The translations under genes were made by a program, and so were the position numbers. The notes below the pieces were generated by a model. It did no database searches. It saw nothing but the letters and a program-made list of their open reading frames with translations, and had not been told where the DNA came from. This document shows positions 1 to 9,400 of a stretch of 64,000 nt of DNA, one piece after another (positions within the stretch are counted from its first letter, which is position 1; every line of letters starts with the position of its first letter). Origin of the DNA: DTU019 sp050949825 (GTDB taxonomy: Bacteria; Bacillota; Syntrophomonadia; Syntrophomonadales; Syntrophomonadaceae); NCBI GenBank assembly GCA_050949825.1, contig JBMNGL010000007.1, positions 434,001-498,000 on the forward strand, written 5' to 3'.

Positions 1-2
1 GC

Positions 3-464
3 CAACTATTTCAGGCTTTAATCGGTTTTGCCAAAGCCTATAGCATCCTTATCACCATTACCGCTATTGTAACCATGGTGGCGTTGAAACTGCTGGGTAT
101 CAAGTATATATTGACCATAGGCCTTCTGGTAGGGCTATTGGATATTATGCCGGTATTGGGCCCGGGGGTGGTATTTCTGCCCTGGGCAGGCTATGCCCTG
201 CTGATGCATGAGACCCGTCTGGGCATCAGTCTGCTGGTGGTATATATTGTCATATCAGGGGTGCGCCAGGTATTGGAGCCTAAAATCGTAGGGGACAATA
301 TCGGTCTGCATCCGTTGGCCACCTTGATCTCTTTATATGTCGGGCTGCAGCTGGCGGGAACGGCTGGACTCATCCTGGGTCCTGTTTTGCTGGTTATTCT
401 GCTGGCCAGCCACCGAGCCGGCCTGTTTGACCGTTTTGATTGGAGGAAAAAGAATGAGCTGTAA
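3..464 (+). CDS. ytvI: YtvI-like AI-2E family membrane protein, 3' part
   Basis: The reading frame is open from the left edge, so the start lies outside the window. About 153 C-terminal residues are present. They hold several hydrophobic segments and the LLDIMPVLGPG, VRQVLEPKIVG and LHPLATLISLYVGL motifs. These match the C-terminal half of the AI-2E/PerM permease family, and the wording is closest to the sporulation membrane protein YtvI. Substrate is unknown; YtvI is thought to act in the developing spore envelope. The last 11 bases overlap the start of dxr, so the two are probably co-transcribed and translationally coupled. The family call is firm; the YtvI subtype is from recalled similarity. 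Confidence 0.75.
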   Translation, partial: QLFQALIGFAKAYSILITITAIVTMVALKLLGIKYILTIGLLVGLLDIMPVLGPGVVFLPWAGYALLMHETRLGISLLVVYIVISGVRQVLEPKIVGDNIGLHPLATLISLYVGLQLAGTAGLILGPVLLVILLASHRAGLFDRFDWRKKNEL

Positions 465-1623
465 TGGCAAAACCGGGGTGGTGGTGTTGGGCTCCACCGG
501 ATCGATTGGGCGCCAGGCCCTGGATGTAATCGAACAGCATCAAGACCGCTTCTGTTTGCTGGGCATAGCAGCCCGTGATGAAGTGGCTTTAATACAACAA
601 CAGATTGCCCAGTACCATCCTCCCCGGGTAAACGTAAGCGACTCCGCTGCTTATAGGGTCTTGAAGGACAGTATCCCCGCTGACATTGAACTTTCGCTGG
701 GGATGGGAGCCCTGTGTGAACTGGGTGCTATCCCGGAAGCCGATATCGTACTGGTGGCAGTCAGTGGTGCTATAGGCATAGAGCCCACCCTGGCTGCCAT
801 AAGAGCAGGCAAACAGATCGCCCTGGCCAACAAGGAAACCCTGGTGGCAGCCGGGGACCTGGTAATGCAAAGGGTAAAAGAACGGGGTGTCTTGCTCTTA
901 CCGGTAGACAGCGAGCATTCCGCCATTTTTCAGTGCCTGGCTGGAGAGCAACACCATGTTTATAAAATCTGGCTAACCGCTTCAGGCGGGCCTTTTCGGG
1001 GTTATTCCCCGCAAGAACTGCAAGAGGTTACGGTGGCTATGACACTCAAGCACCCCACCTGGATGATGGGACCCAAGATAACCGTTGATTCAGCCACACT
1101 GATGAATAAAGGCCTGGAAGTGATCGAAGCCCATCATCTTTTTAAAACAGACTATGACTCCATTGAGGTGGTGGTGCACCGTGAGAGTGTGGTGCATTCA
1201 CTGGTCGAACTGAGGGACGGATCTTTTCTGGCGCATTTGGGGCCGCACGATATGCGTATACCCATACAGTATGCCCTCACCTACCCACAGCGCCTCGATG
1301 CGCCGGTTCAGCGCCTGGATTTGAGCAGCCTGGGCGGTTTGCATTTTGAAAAACCGGATCTAAACACTTTCCCGGCTTTGGAATTGGCTTATGCGGCCGG
1401 CAGGAGCGGGGGTACCATGCCCGCCGTGATGAACGCAGCCAATGAAGTGGCGGTTTCCGCTTTTTTGGAGGAAAAATTGCCTTTCAGCCGTATCGTGGCC
1501 ACGGTCGCCCAGGTGATGGAGCAGCACCGGGCAGTGTCCGGTCCCGATCTGGAGACCATTCTGGCCGCTGATGGCTGGGCCCGGGAGCAATGCCGGCAGA
1601 TTATCAAGCAGCAGGATTCATAA
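454..1623 (+). CDS. dxr: 1-deoxy-D-xylulose 5-phosphate reductoisomerase
   Basis: Converts DXP to 2-C-methyl-D-erythritol 4-phosphate with NADPH, the first committed step of the non-mevalonate isoprenoid pathway, in the cytoplasm. Seen: the N-terminal nucleotide-binding motif VLGSTGSIGRQALDVI, the ANKETLVAAG motif, the metal and substrate residues in LPVDSEHSAIFQCL, the LTASGGPF loop and the HPTWMMGPKITVDSATLMNKG block. The length of 389 residues is normal. The ATG at 454 is chosen because GGAGG lies 7 bases upstream; an earlier in-frame start at 337 would run inside ytvI. Together with ispG downstream it places two steps of the same pathway in one locus. Confidence 0.97.
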   Translation: MSCNGKTGVVVLGSTGSIGRQALDVIEQHQDRFCLLGIAARDEVALIQQQIAQYHPPRVNVSDSAAYRVLKDSIPADIELSLGMGALCELGAIPEADIVLVAVSGAIGIEPTLAAIRAGKQIALANKETLVAAGDLVMQRVKERGVLLLPVDSEHSAIFQCLAGEQHHVYKIWLTASGGPFRGYSPQELQEVTVAMTLKHPTWMMGPKITVDSATLMNKGLEVIEAHHLFKTDYDSIEVVVHRESVVHSLVELRDGSFLAHLGPHDMRIPIQYALTYPQRLDAPVQRLDLSSLGGLHFEKPDLNTFPALELAYAAGRSGGTMPAVMNAANEVAVSAFLEEKLPFSRIVATVAQVMEQHRAVSGPDLETILAADGWAREQCRQIIKQQDS

Positions 1624-1812
1624 AAAGTATATAATGAAACCGTGATTCTGCTGCAAAAACCCGGAGCTGCCTGCACATCAGTATGGCACTCAGCAATGGT
1701 TTAAGGGACTAGAGTTGGCGATAATGTTTGGCGGAATTCTGCGTCGTTTAGGGTTTTATGACTTTTTACAGTGTAAAACCGTAGATTAACAGCCTTAAAA
1801 AGGAGGCACAAC

Positions 1813-2844
1813 ATGAACATATTCCTCACCGTTATTATATTAGGGATATTGATATTTGTTCATGAATTGGGACATTTTTTGACCGCGCGCCGGATTGGCA
1901 TCCCGGTTTACGAGTTTGCCCTGGGTTTTGGCTATAAACTGTTTTCCCACACCAAAGATGGGGTTCAGTATTCCTTGCGTCTTATACCATTGGGGGGGTT
2001 TGTGCGCATGGCCGGTGAAGAGCCTGGAGACAATGAAGATCCGCTTGGGTACAGCCATCGCACCCCCCTGGAGAAGATTATGGTATCGGTAGCAGGCCCT
2101 CTGATGAATATATTGCTGGGCCTGCTGATATTTGTTTATAGCTATGCCTTTATCGGATTACCGCAGGCTTCCAATGAACCGGTAATCGGGCGAGTCATAA
2201 GCGGAGAACCGGCGGCTGAAGCAGGGGTGCAAGCCGGGGATCGGGTGGTGGCCATCAATGCTTACAGAATTGAAAGCTGGGAGCAGATCACCAGCCGTCT
2301 GGGCAGTAATCCCCCCGGTCAGGCCGTGACCATCACCATAGAGCGTCAGGGAAAAACCCTGGATCTGGTCATGGTGCCGCGCCAGAATGCTACCACCGGC
2401 GTTCCCGCCATCGGCGTGATGGGGCAGTTTTATTATGAGAAACAGGGGGTCTTAAAGTCAATCTCCTATGGCTTTAAACAGACCTTCATGCTTACCGGCC
2501 TCTTGCTGAGCGGCCTGTGGACGATCATAAGCGGTGGTGCTTCAGCCGGTGATCTGGCCGGTCCGGTGGGTATTACTATGATGGTTGGGGAGGCTTCACA
2601 GTTCGGAACCATCTTTTTGCTCGGATTCATTGCTTTTTTGAGCATCAACCTGGGGGTTTTGAACCTGCTCCCCATACCCGCCCTGGATGGTTCTCGTATA
2701 ATTTTTGCACTGGCTGAGGTAATCAGGCGCAAACCGTTAGAACCAGAACGAGAAGGCCTCATCCATTGGTTCGGATTCCTTTTCCTGATGCTGCTGATTG
2801 TATTTGTAACCTACAACGATATACTCAGACTTATAAAGGGCTGA
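1813..2844 (+). CDS. rseP: site-2 intramembrane zinc metalloprotease RseP/RasP
   Basis: Membrane-embedded S2P protease that cleaves transmembrane segments of anti-sigma factors and leftover signal peptides. Seen: HELGH zinc motif in the first membrane helix (about residue 18), a PDZ domain around residues 125-205 (VISGEPAAEAGVQAGDRVVAIN), and the second metal-ligand motif NLLPIPALDGSRI near residue 290. The 343-residue length is typical. AGGAGG sits just upstream of the ATG. It follows dxr after a 189-bp gap in which I see no clear promoter or terminator, and precedes ispG by 4 bases, the usual clostridial order dxr-rseP-ispG-proS. Confidence 0.95.
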   Translation: MNIFLTVIILGILIFVHELGHFLTARRIGIPVYEFALGFGYKLFSHTKDGVQYSLRLIPLGGFVRMAGEEPGDNEDPLGYSHRTPLEKIMVSVAGPLMNILLGLLIFVYSYAFIGLPQASNEPVIGRVISGEPAAEAGVQAGDRVVAINAYRIESWEQITSRLGSNPPGQAVTITIERQGKTLDLVMVPRQNATTGVPAIGVMGQFYYEKQGVLKSISYGFKQTFMLTGLLLSGLWTIISGGASAGDLAGPVGITMMVGEASQFGTIFLLGFIAFLSINLGVLNLLPIPALDGSRIIFALAEVIRRKPLEPEREGLIHWFGFLFLMLLIVFVTYNDILRLIKG

Positions 2845-2848
2845 CGCT

Positions 2849-3919
2849 ATGAATAGAAAAACACGGGTCGTCAATTTGGGCGGGGTATTAATCGGCGGCG
2901 GCAACCCGGTTGTGGTGCAATCGATGACCAACACCGATACAAGAGATACAGCAGCAACGGTTGCACAGATTAAGGCCCTGGAAGCGTCCGGATGCGAACT
3001 GGTCAGGGTGGCGGTAGTGGATCAACAGGCCGCCCAGGCTATTGCCGCGATTAAAAAACAAATCACTGTTCCCCTGGTGGCAGACATTCACTTTGATTAT
3101 CGCCTGGCCCTGCAGAGCATTGCCAGCGGTTGTGACGGGCTGCGCTTGAATCCCGGCAATATCGGTGCCGCCTATAAGGTTCAGGAAGTGGTGCGGGCCT
3201 GTCAAGACCGGGGCATACCCATTCGCATTGGTGTCAATGCCGGTTCATTGGACAAGTCCATGGCGGAAAAACATGGCGGAGTGACTGCCAAAGCCCTGGT
3301 GGAAAGCGCCCTGATGCATATCAGCATCCTGGAAGCGATGAATTTTGCCAACCTGAAGATATCTTTGAAAGCCTCTTCAGTGCCTTTGACCATCGCGGCT
3401 TACCGGCTTATCAGCCAGAAGGTCGATTATCCGCTGCATATTGGCATCACTGAGGCCGGTACCATGGAGCGGGGGTTGATTAAATCATCTTTGGGTCTGG
3501 GAATCCTTCTGGCAGAGGGCATCGGCGACACTATGCGGGTGTCCCTGACTGCTGCGCCGGTGCATGAGGTATGGGCTGCTTATGAAATATTGCGGGCTTT
3601 AGATCTGCGCCAGCACGGCCCTGAACTGATTTCCTGCCCCACCTGTGGCCGCTGTGAAATCGATTTAATTAAGACTGCGGAGCGTATAGATCAAGCCCTG
3701 CGCGCGGTGAGCGTTCCTATCAAGGTGGCGGTGATGGGCTGTGTGGTCAACGGCCCCGGTGAAGCACGGGAAGCGGATATCGGTGTGGCCGGGGGTAAGG
3801 AGGCAGGTTTACTATTTAAAAAGGGAGAAATCATCCGCAAGGTTCCCGAAGCCCAATTGGTTGAGGTATTGCTGGCTGAAATCGCAGAGTTGCAAGATAA
3901 CCATGAAAAAACTGTTTAA
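2849..3919 (+). CDS. ispG: 4-hydroxy-3-methylbut-2-enyl diphosphate synthase
   Basis: [4Fe-4S] enzyme that reductively opens methylerythritol cyclodiphosphate to HMBPP, the penultimate step of the non-mevalonate pathway. Seen: the N-terminal TIM-barrel stretch with VVQSMTNTDT, VADIHFDYRLAL and LRLNPGNIG, and the C-terminal cluster cysteines in CPTCGRCEIDL (two of the three ligands) and MGCVVNGPGEA (the third). 356 residues is the usual size of the bacterial two-domain form. It starts 4 bases after rseP, so the genes are one transcript. Confidence 0.97.
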   Translation: MNRKTRVVNLGGVLIGGGNPVVVQSMTNTDTRDTAATVAQIKALEASGCELVRVAVVDQQAAQAIAAIKKQITVPLVADIHFDYRLALQSIASGCDGLRLNPGNIGAAYKVQEVVRACQDRGIPIRIGVNAGSLDKSMAEKHGGVTAKALVESALMHISILEAMNFANLKISLKASSVPLTIAAYRLISQKVDYPLHIGITEAGTMERGLIKSSLGLGILLAEGIGDTMRVSLTAAPVHEVWAAYEILRALDLRQHGPELISCPTCGRCEIDLIKTAERIDQALRAVSVPIKVAVMGCVVNGPGEAREADIGVAGGKEAGLLFKKGEIIRKVPEAQLVEVLLAEIAELQDNHEKTV

Positions 3920-3948
3920 TCGCCTGTATTAAGGAGGAGGTTTAATCA

Positions 3949-5688
3949 ATGCGCTGCTCACAGTTGTTCTATCCGACCCTTAGAGAGGTGCCCAGTGAAG
4001 CTGATGTCATCAGTCATCAATGGCTGCTGCGTGCCGGTTTTATCCGTAAAACCACCACCGGGGTGTATACATACCTCCCCCTGGCTTACCGGGTCATCAA
4101 AAAGATTATGGATATAGTGCGCCAGGAAATGGACCGGGCCGGCGGGCAAGAAGTGATGATGCCCATTATTCAACCGGCCGAATTATGGCAGCAATCGGGC
4201 CGCTGGGATGTTTATGGTGATGAGATGTTTCGCTTGCGGGATCGGCACCAGCGCGCCTTTTGCCTGGGACCTACCCATGAAGAGATTATTACCACCCTGG
4301 TTAATGCAGATGTCCATTCATATCGCGATCTGCCCTTGCTGCTGTACCAGATTCAGAACAAGTACCGCGATGAAATCAGGCCGCGCTTCGGACTGATGCG
4401 GGGGCGCGAATTTATCATGAAAGACCTCTACTCCTTTGATACCGATCAGGCCGGGCTGCAGCTTTCCTATGACAAAATGCGTGAGGCCTACAACCGCATC
4501 TACCAGCGCTTGCAGCTTGCTTATCGGGTGGTTGAAGCCGACAGCGGCGCCATAGGAGGCAATGAGAGCCATGAATTTATGGTTCTGGCTGAAACCGGGG
4601 AATCCGAAATTGTCTATTGTGACCACTGTGATTATGCCGCCAATGTGGAAAAGGCGGTTTGTACCCCCATTCCGAGCGGTGCAGCAGCCGGGGAAAAGCA
4701 ATCCGGTGGTGAAATGGTAACCATTCCCACCCCGAATTTGAGAACCATTGCCGACCTGGCTGAAAAAATGGGCATACCACCTCATCAGCAGGTCAAGACC
4801 CTTTTCTACACCGCTGATCAGGTCCTGGTGGCGGCTGTAGTGCGCGGAGATCGGGAACTGAATGAAATTAAACTCAAAAATGCCCTGGGCTGCAACGAAT
4901 TGCTCATGGCCGATGAGGCCCTGGTGCGCGAGTTATGCGGGGCCGGATTTGGTTCTCTGGGACCGGTGGGGCTTAATGTGCCCTTGTATGTGGACCTGGA
5001 GGTGCCTTTAATGGCAGAGCTTAGCTGCGGCTGCAATAAGGATGATTTTCATTATTGCCAGGTAAGGTACGGCCGTGATTTTCAAGCCACCGCGGTCTTA
5101 GACCTGCGGTCGGCCGAGGCGGGCGACCCTTGCCCGCATTGTGAGGGCCATCTCCTCAAAATGCGTGGTATTGAGGTGGGCCACATTTTTCAGCTCGGGC
5201 TTAAATATTCTGAGGCTATGCAGGCCGGTTATCTTGATAAGGACGGGCAGCAAAAGCCTTTTGTGATGGGTTGTTATGGCATTGGGATCTCGCGCACCAT
5301 GGCAGCGGCGGTGGAGCAGAACAGCGATAGCAATGGTATTATCTGGCCGCTTCCCATCGCTCCTTTTCAGGCTATTGTGGTGCCGGTGAATACGAATAAA
5401 CCTGAGCAGTGGGACGCGGCTTGTTCCATTTACCAGCAGCTTCAGGGCCGAGGCGTGGAGGTTCTTATTGATGACCGCGATCAGCGTGCCGGGGTAAAAT
5501 TCAAGGATGCGGATTTAATCGGCATACCGCTCAGAATTACTATTGGACCCAAATCTTTGCAGGAAAACAAGGTGGAATTGAAGAAGAGATGGGAAAGTGA
5601 ATCCCAGTTAATAGATGTCGACCAGGTGGCGGCTGAGGTAGAAAGCATCATAGCAAGCGCCTACCAGGCCGCGATGCCGCAAGACTAA
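3949..5688 (+). CDS. proS: prolyl-tRNA synthetase, bacterial type with editing domain
   Basis: Charges tRNA-Pro with proline. Class II synthetase: motif 1 near residues 50-75, motif 2 in the PRFGLMRGREFIMKD region, motif 3 in GCYGIGISRT near residue 440, and a C-terminal anticodon-binding domain (PFQAIVVPVNTNK to the end). Between motifs 2 and 3, about residues 230-390, is the YbaK-like insert that hydrolyses Ala-tRNA-Pro. 579 residues fits the bacterial form. AGGAGG precedes the ATG, and the gap to ispG is 29 bases with no T-box or terminator, so expression seems tied to the rseP-ispG transcript. Confidence 0.97.
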   Translation: MRCSQLFYPTLREVPSEADVISHQWLLRAGFIRKTTTGVYTYLPLAYRVIKKIMDIVRQEMDRAGGQEVMMPIIQPAELWQQSGRWDVYGDEMFRLRDRHQRAFCLGPTHEEIITTLVNADVHSYRDLPLLLYQIQNKYRDEIRPRFGLMRGREFIMKDLYSFDTDQAGLQLSYDKMREAYNRIYQRLQLAYRVVEADSGAIGGNESHEFMVLAETGESEIVYCDHCDYAANVEKAVCTPIPSGAAAGEKQSGGEMVTIPTPNLRTIADLAEKMGIPPHQQVKTLFYTADQVLVAAVVRGDRELNEIKLKNALGCNELLMADEALVRELCGAGFGSLGPVGLNVPLYVDLEVPLMAELSCGCNKDDFHYCQVRYGRDFQATAVLDLRSAEAGDPCPHCEGHLLKMRGIEVGHIFQLGLKYSEAMQAGYLDKDGQQKPFVMGCYGIGISRTMAAAVEQNSDSNGIIWPLPIAPFQAIVVPVNTNKPEQWDAACSIYQQLQGRGVEVLIDDRDQRAGVKFKDADLIGIPLRITIGPKSLQENKVELKKRWESESQLIDVDQVAAEVESIIASAYQAAMPQD

Positions 5689-5710
5689 TAACATAACGGA
5701 AGTGGTGCTA

Positions 5711-6373
5711 ATGACCATTTATGAGGTTGTCTTCAAATTGGCTCTGGCAGGCATTTTGGGAGGCTTAATCGGCTTGGAACGCGAAAGCCTGAGCCGTCCC
5801 GCCGGTCTGCGCACCTATACCCTGGTCTGTGTCGGCTCCACCCTGGCGATGATTGTTTCTCTCGACATATACCTGCAGTATTACCATACTGTCAATGCCG
5901 ATCCCGGCCGAATAGCCGCTCAAGTGGTCAGCGGCATCGGCTTTTTGGGGGCGGGCACCATTATGCGGGAAGGTTCCACTGTACAGGGGTTGACCACTGC
6001 AGCCGGCTTGTGGGTGGTGGCCTGCATCGGGCTGGCGGTTGGCGCCGGTCTGTATATGCCCGCTGTGGTTACAACCCTTTTGATACTTTTTGTGCTCATC
6101 TATTTTATTCGCCTGGAAAGTCGTTTTACCGGACGCCGGGAATATAAAGGCATGGTTCTGGTGATGGAAGACCGGCCTGGGCAAGTAGGCGCCATTGGTT
6201 CGCTTTTAGGCGAAATGAACGTATTGATTAAGAACATTCAGCTCAGTCGTTTGGAGGGTAATGATCTGGAGATTGAGCTGCTCTTGCAGATCCCTTCCAA
6301 CATCACGGTTGAACACGTGGTAGAGCAGCTCGGTGAGATGAAGGATATCAGGAATATATATCGTTTGAATTAG
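5711..6373 (+). CDS. MgtC/SapB family membrane protein (first copy)
   Basis: Five predicted hydrophobic helices fill residues 1-140, with the family signatures GGLIGLERE, GLRTYTLVCVGSTLAMI and GIGFLGAGTIM. A cytoplasmic ACT-like domain follows (about residues 145-220, MVLVMEDRPGQVGAIGSLLG), as in long MgtC proteins. Members are linked to growth at low Mg2+ and to control of ATP synthase or phosphate uptake, but the biochemical role is unsettled. The ATG at 5711 suits the GGAAGTGG site better than the GTG at 5702. A shorter relative lies at 28372. Confidence 0.88.
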   Translation: MTIYEVVFKLALAGILGGLIGLERESLSRPAGLRTYTLVCVGSTLAMIVSLDIYLQYYHTVNADPGRIAAQVVSGIGFLGAGTIMREGSTVQGLTTAAGLWVVACIGLAVGAGLYMPAVVTTLLILFVLIYFIRLESRFTGRREYKGMVLVMEDRPGQVGAIGSLLGEMNVLIKNIQLSRLEGNDLEIELLLQIPSNITVEHVVEQLGEMKDIRNIYRLN

Positions 6374-6433
6374 CATTATAGCATGGCCTTTTATGGATCT
6401 CTGCAGGCTGTGGATCAGAGGAGGTTTTTGTCT

Positions 6434-9400
6434 GTGTTCACAGACTTCTATGCCTTGTTATCACATAAGTTTAATTTTTGCCAGGCAGATGCCTGGCAAG
6501 GTGCTGTTATACAGAAGGTGGAGGTCTATCCATCTCGGCAGCTCTGGCGGGTGGTCGTCGCTGTGCCGGCCCCTTTAACCAGCGCCGTTTTGCATCAAAC
6601 CGCACAGCACCTGCAAGCATGTCTGGATCAGCCCATAGAGGTGGAACTGCTGACCCAGCTCAGTGATGAAGACGCCTGGCAGCGTCTGATAACGGATCAG
6701 TGGGAAACAATCCTATCTATCCTGGGGCCAGCGCCCGGGTCAGAGGCGGCCCTGTCATGGAAAGCCAAACGCAACCGTCTGGATTTGCTGGCGGAGCAAA
6801 GCGAGCAGTACCAGCATTTATTAGATATACAAGCCTGCAGCAAGATTTCCCAGTGGTTTCGGGATCACTACGGGTTGCAGGTTATTTCTCGTATTAAGCT
6901 TAAACAGCATAAATCAAGTTCTCCAGTCAAGGCCCGGACAATGGTGCCTGCCGCTGAGTACCAGGTCTTGACCTATGACAACACCCCGGCGCGGAAAAAA
7001 AAGGCCTCCCAGCAGCGCAAAGCCAGTTTTAAAGGACCCCTAATGCGGGTCAATGAATTACAGGAAGGCCAGCAGGGTATCAGGGTAGAAGGACAAATTT
7101 GGCATAAAGAAATCAGATCCATTCGCAATGGACGCTGCGCGGTTGAGTATTACCTGACCGATTTTACCGGCAGCGTTATTATCAAGCAATTTCTGGACCG
7201 GCCTGAAGACGACAACATACCCCTTGGTGAGTGGATCAGCGCTTATGGTGACATTCGTTTTGATCCCTTTGCCCGGGAGGCGGTCTTGTTTGCGGAAGCC
7301 TATGAGCGCCGCGAAGCCCCACAGCGCCTGGACCAGGCCCCTAAAAAGCGCTTGGAACTGCATGCTCATACCAAAATGAGCGCCCTGGATGGACTGGCTG
7401 AAGTGGAGGACTTGATCGCCCGGGCGGCCCAGTGGGGCCATCCAGCCATTGCTATCACTGATCATGGCTGTGTACAGGCTTTCCCCGATGCTTACCATGC
7501 CGCCCAAAAGCATAACATCAAGGTGATCTATGGAGTAGAGGCCTATTTGTACGAAAAAGACATTAAGGAACGGGCTTATCATATTATCCTGCTGGCCCGG
7601 TCAAACGAAGGGCTGCGCAACCTCTACCAGCTGGTTACCCGGTCCTATTTGGACCACTTCTACAAGAACCGGCCGCGCATCCCCAGGTCAGCCCTGGCGG
7701 AGCATCGCCACGGCCTCATTATCGGCAGCGCCTGCCAGGCTGGCGAGGTATTCCAAGCCTTTATCAAGGGTTTGCCCCCGGAAGAACTGCGCCAAGCAGC
7801 GGAATTTTATGACTACCTGGAAATACAGCCCCTGTGCAATAATGAATTCCTGATCAATAAAGGCATTTTGCCGGACATAGAGGCCTTGCAGGAGATTAAT
7901 CGCCAGATTGTCAAACTGGCTCTTGAACTGGGTAAACCGGTGGTTGCCACCGGTGATGTGCATGTTTTGGAACCGCATGATGGTATTTTCCGCACCATCA
8001 TACAGGCCGGCCAGGGCTATGATGATGCCGAGTCTGATTTTCCGCTTTATTTACGGACAACTGAGGAAATGCTGGCCGAATTCGAGTATTTGGGAAAAGA
8101 ACTGGCCTGTCAGGTGGTTATTGAAGGCCCCCATCATATCAACCAACTGGTTGAAATACTGCAACCGGTGCCGGATGGTTTCTACCCACCGCAGATTGAC
8201 AGCGCCGGCGAAGAGATTACCTCCCTGGCCTGGAAGCGGGTCAGACAGATCTACGGCGAGAAGCTGCCCCCGGTGGTGGAAAACCGCATCAAAAAAGAGC
8301 TTGAGTCCATTACTGAGAATGGCTTTAGTGTTCTCTACCTGATAGCCCACAAGCTGGTGCAGAAGTCCAATCAGGACGGTTATGTGGTGGGCTCGCGGGG
8401 GTCGGTAGGATCATCGCTGGTAGCTTATCTGACCGGCATTACAGAAATAAATCCGCTGGCTCCCCATTATTTGTGTCCGCACTGTGCTTATTCGGAATTT
8501 GCTCCCGCAGCGGTCTCCTGTGGGGCTGATTTGGATGATAAAGACTGCCCTGAGTGTGGAGAGGCGTTGCTTCGCGACGGTTTTGACATCCCTTTTGAGA
8601 CCTTTCTGGGCTATGAAGGGGATAAGGTTCCCGATATCGACCTCAATTTCTCCGGGGAATACCAATCCCGGGCCCATCAGTATGTTGAAGAGTTGTTTGG
8701 CAGCGAAAATGTCTTTCGTGCCGGTACGGTGTCTACCATCGCCGCCAAGACCGCCTTCGGTTATGTTAAAAAATACAGTGAAGAACGTGACCTGCATTAT
8801 AAAAACTCAGAAATAAACCGCCTGGTGAAGGGAATAACCGGGGTCAGAAAGACCACCGGGCAGCATCCCGGGGGGTTGATAGTGGTACCCAAGGATCGCA
8901 ATATATTGGAATTTACCCCCTTGCAGCACCCGGCCGATAACAAAGATTCCGGTATTATTACCACCCATTTCGAATACCATGCCATCGGGGAGCAGCTGGT
9001 AAAATTAGACATACTCGGCCATGATGATCCCACTGTAATAAAGCAACTGGAAGATCTGACCGGGGTTTTGGCCAGCTCCGTAAAAATGGGGGATAAAACC
9101 ACCATGCAAATCTTCTCCGGTCTGGACCCTCTTGGTCTCACCGCGGGGGATATCAACAGTACTGTGGGCACCTTTGGCATCCCTGAGTTTGGCACCCGCT
9201 TCGTGCGCCAGATTCTGGAGACCACCCGGCCCACCACCATGTCTGAACTGATCAGGATTTGCGGTTTGTCGCACGGCACTGACGTATGGCTCAACAATGC
9301 GCAGGAACTGGTGCAATCCGGTTTGGCTCAGCTCAACGATGTTATTTGCACCCGCGATGACATCATGCTGTACTTGATTAAACAGGGCATGGATCCGCAA

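Noticed and set aside
3920..3948. T-box leader before proS
   Set aside because: The gap from ispG is only 29 bases, with no room for a T-box.
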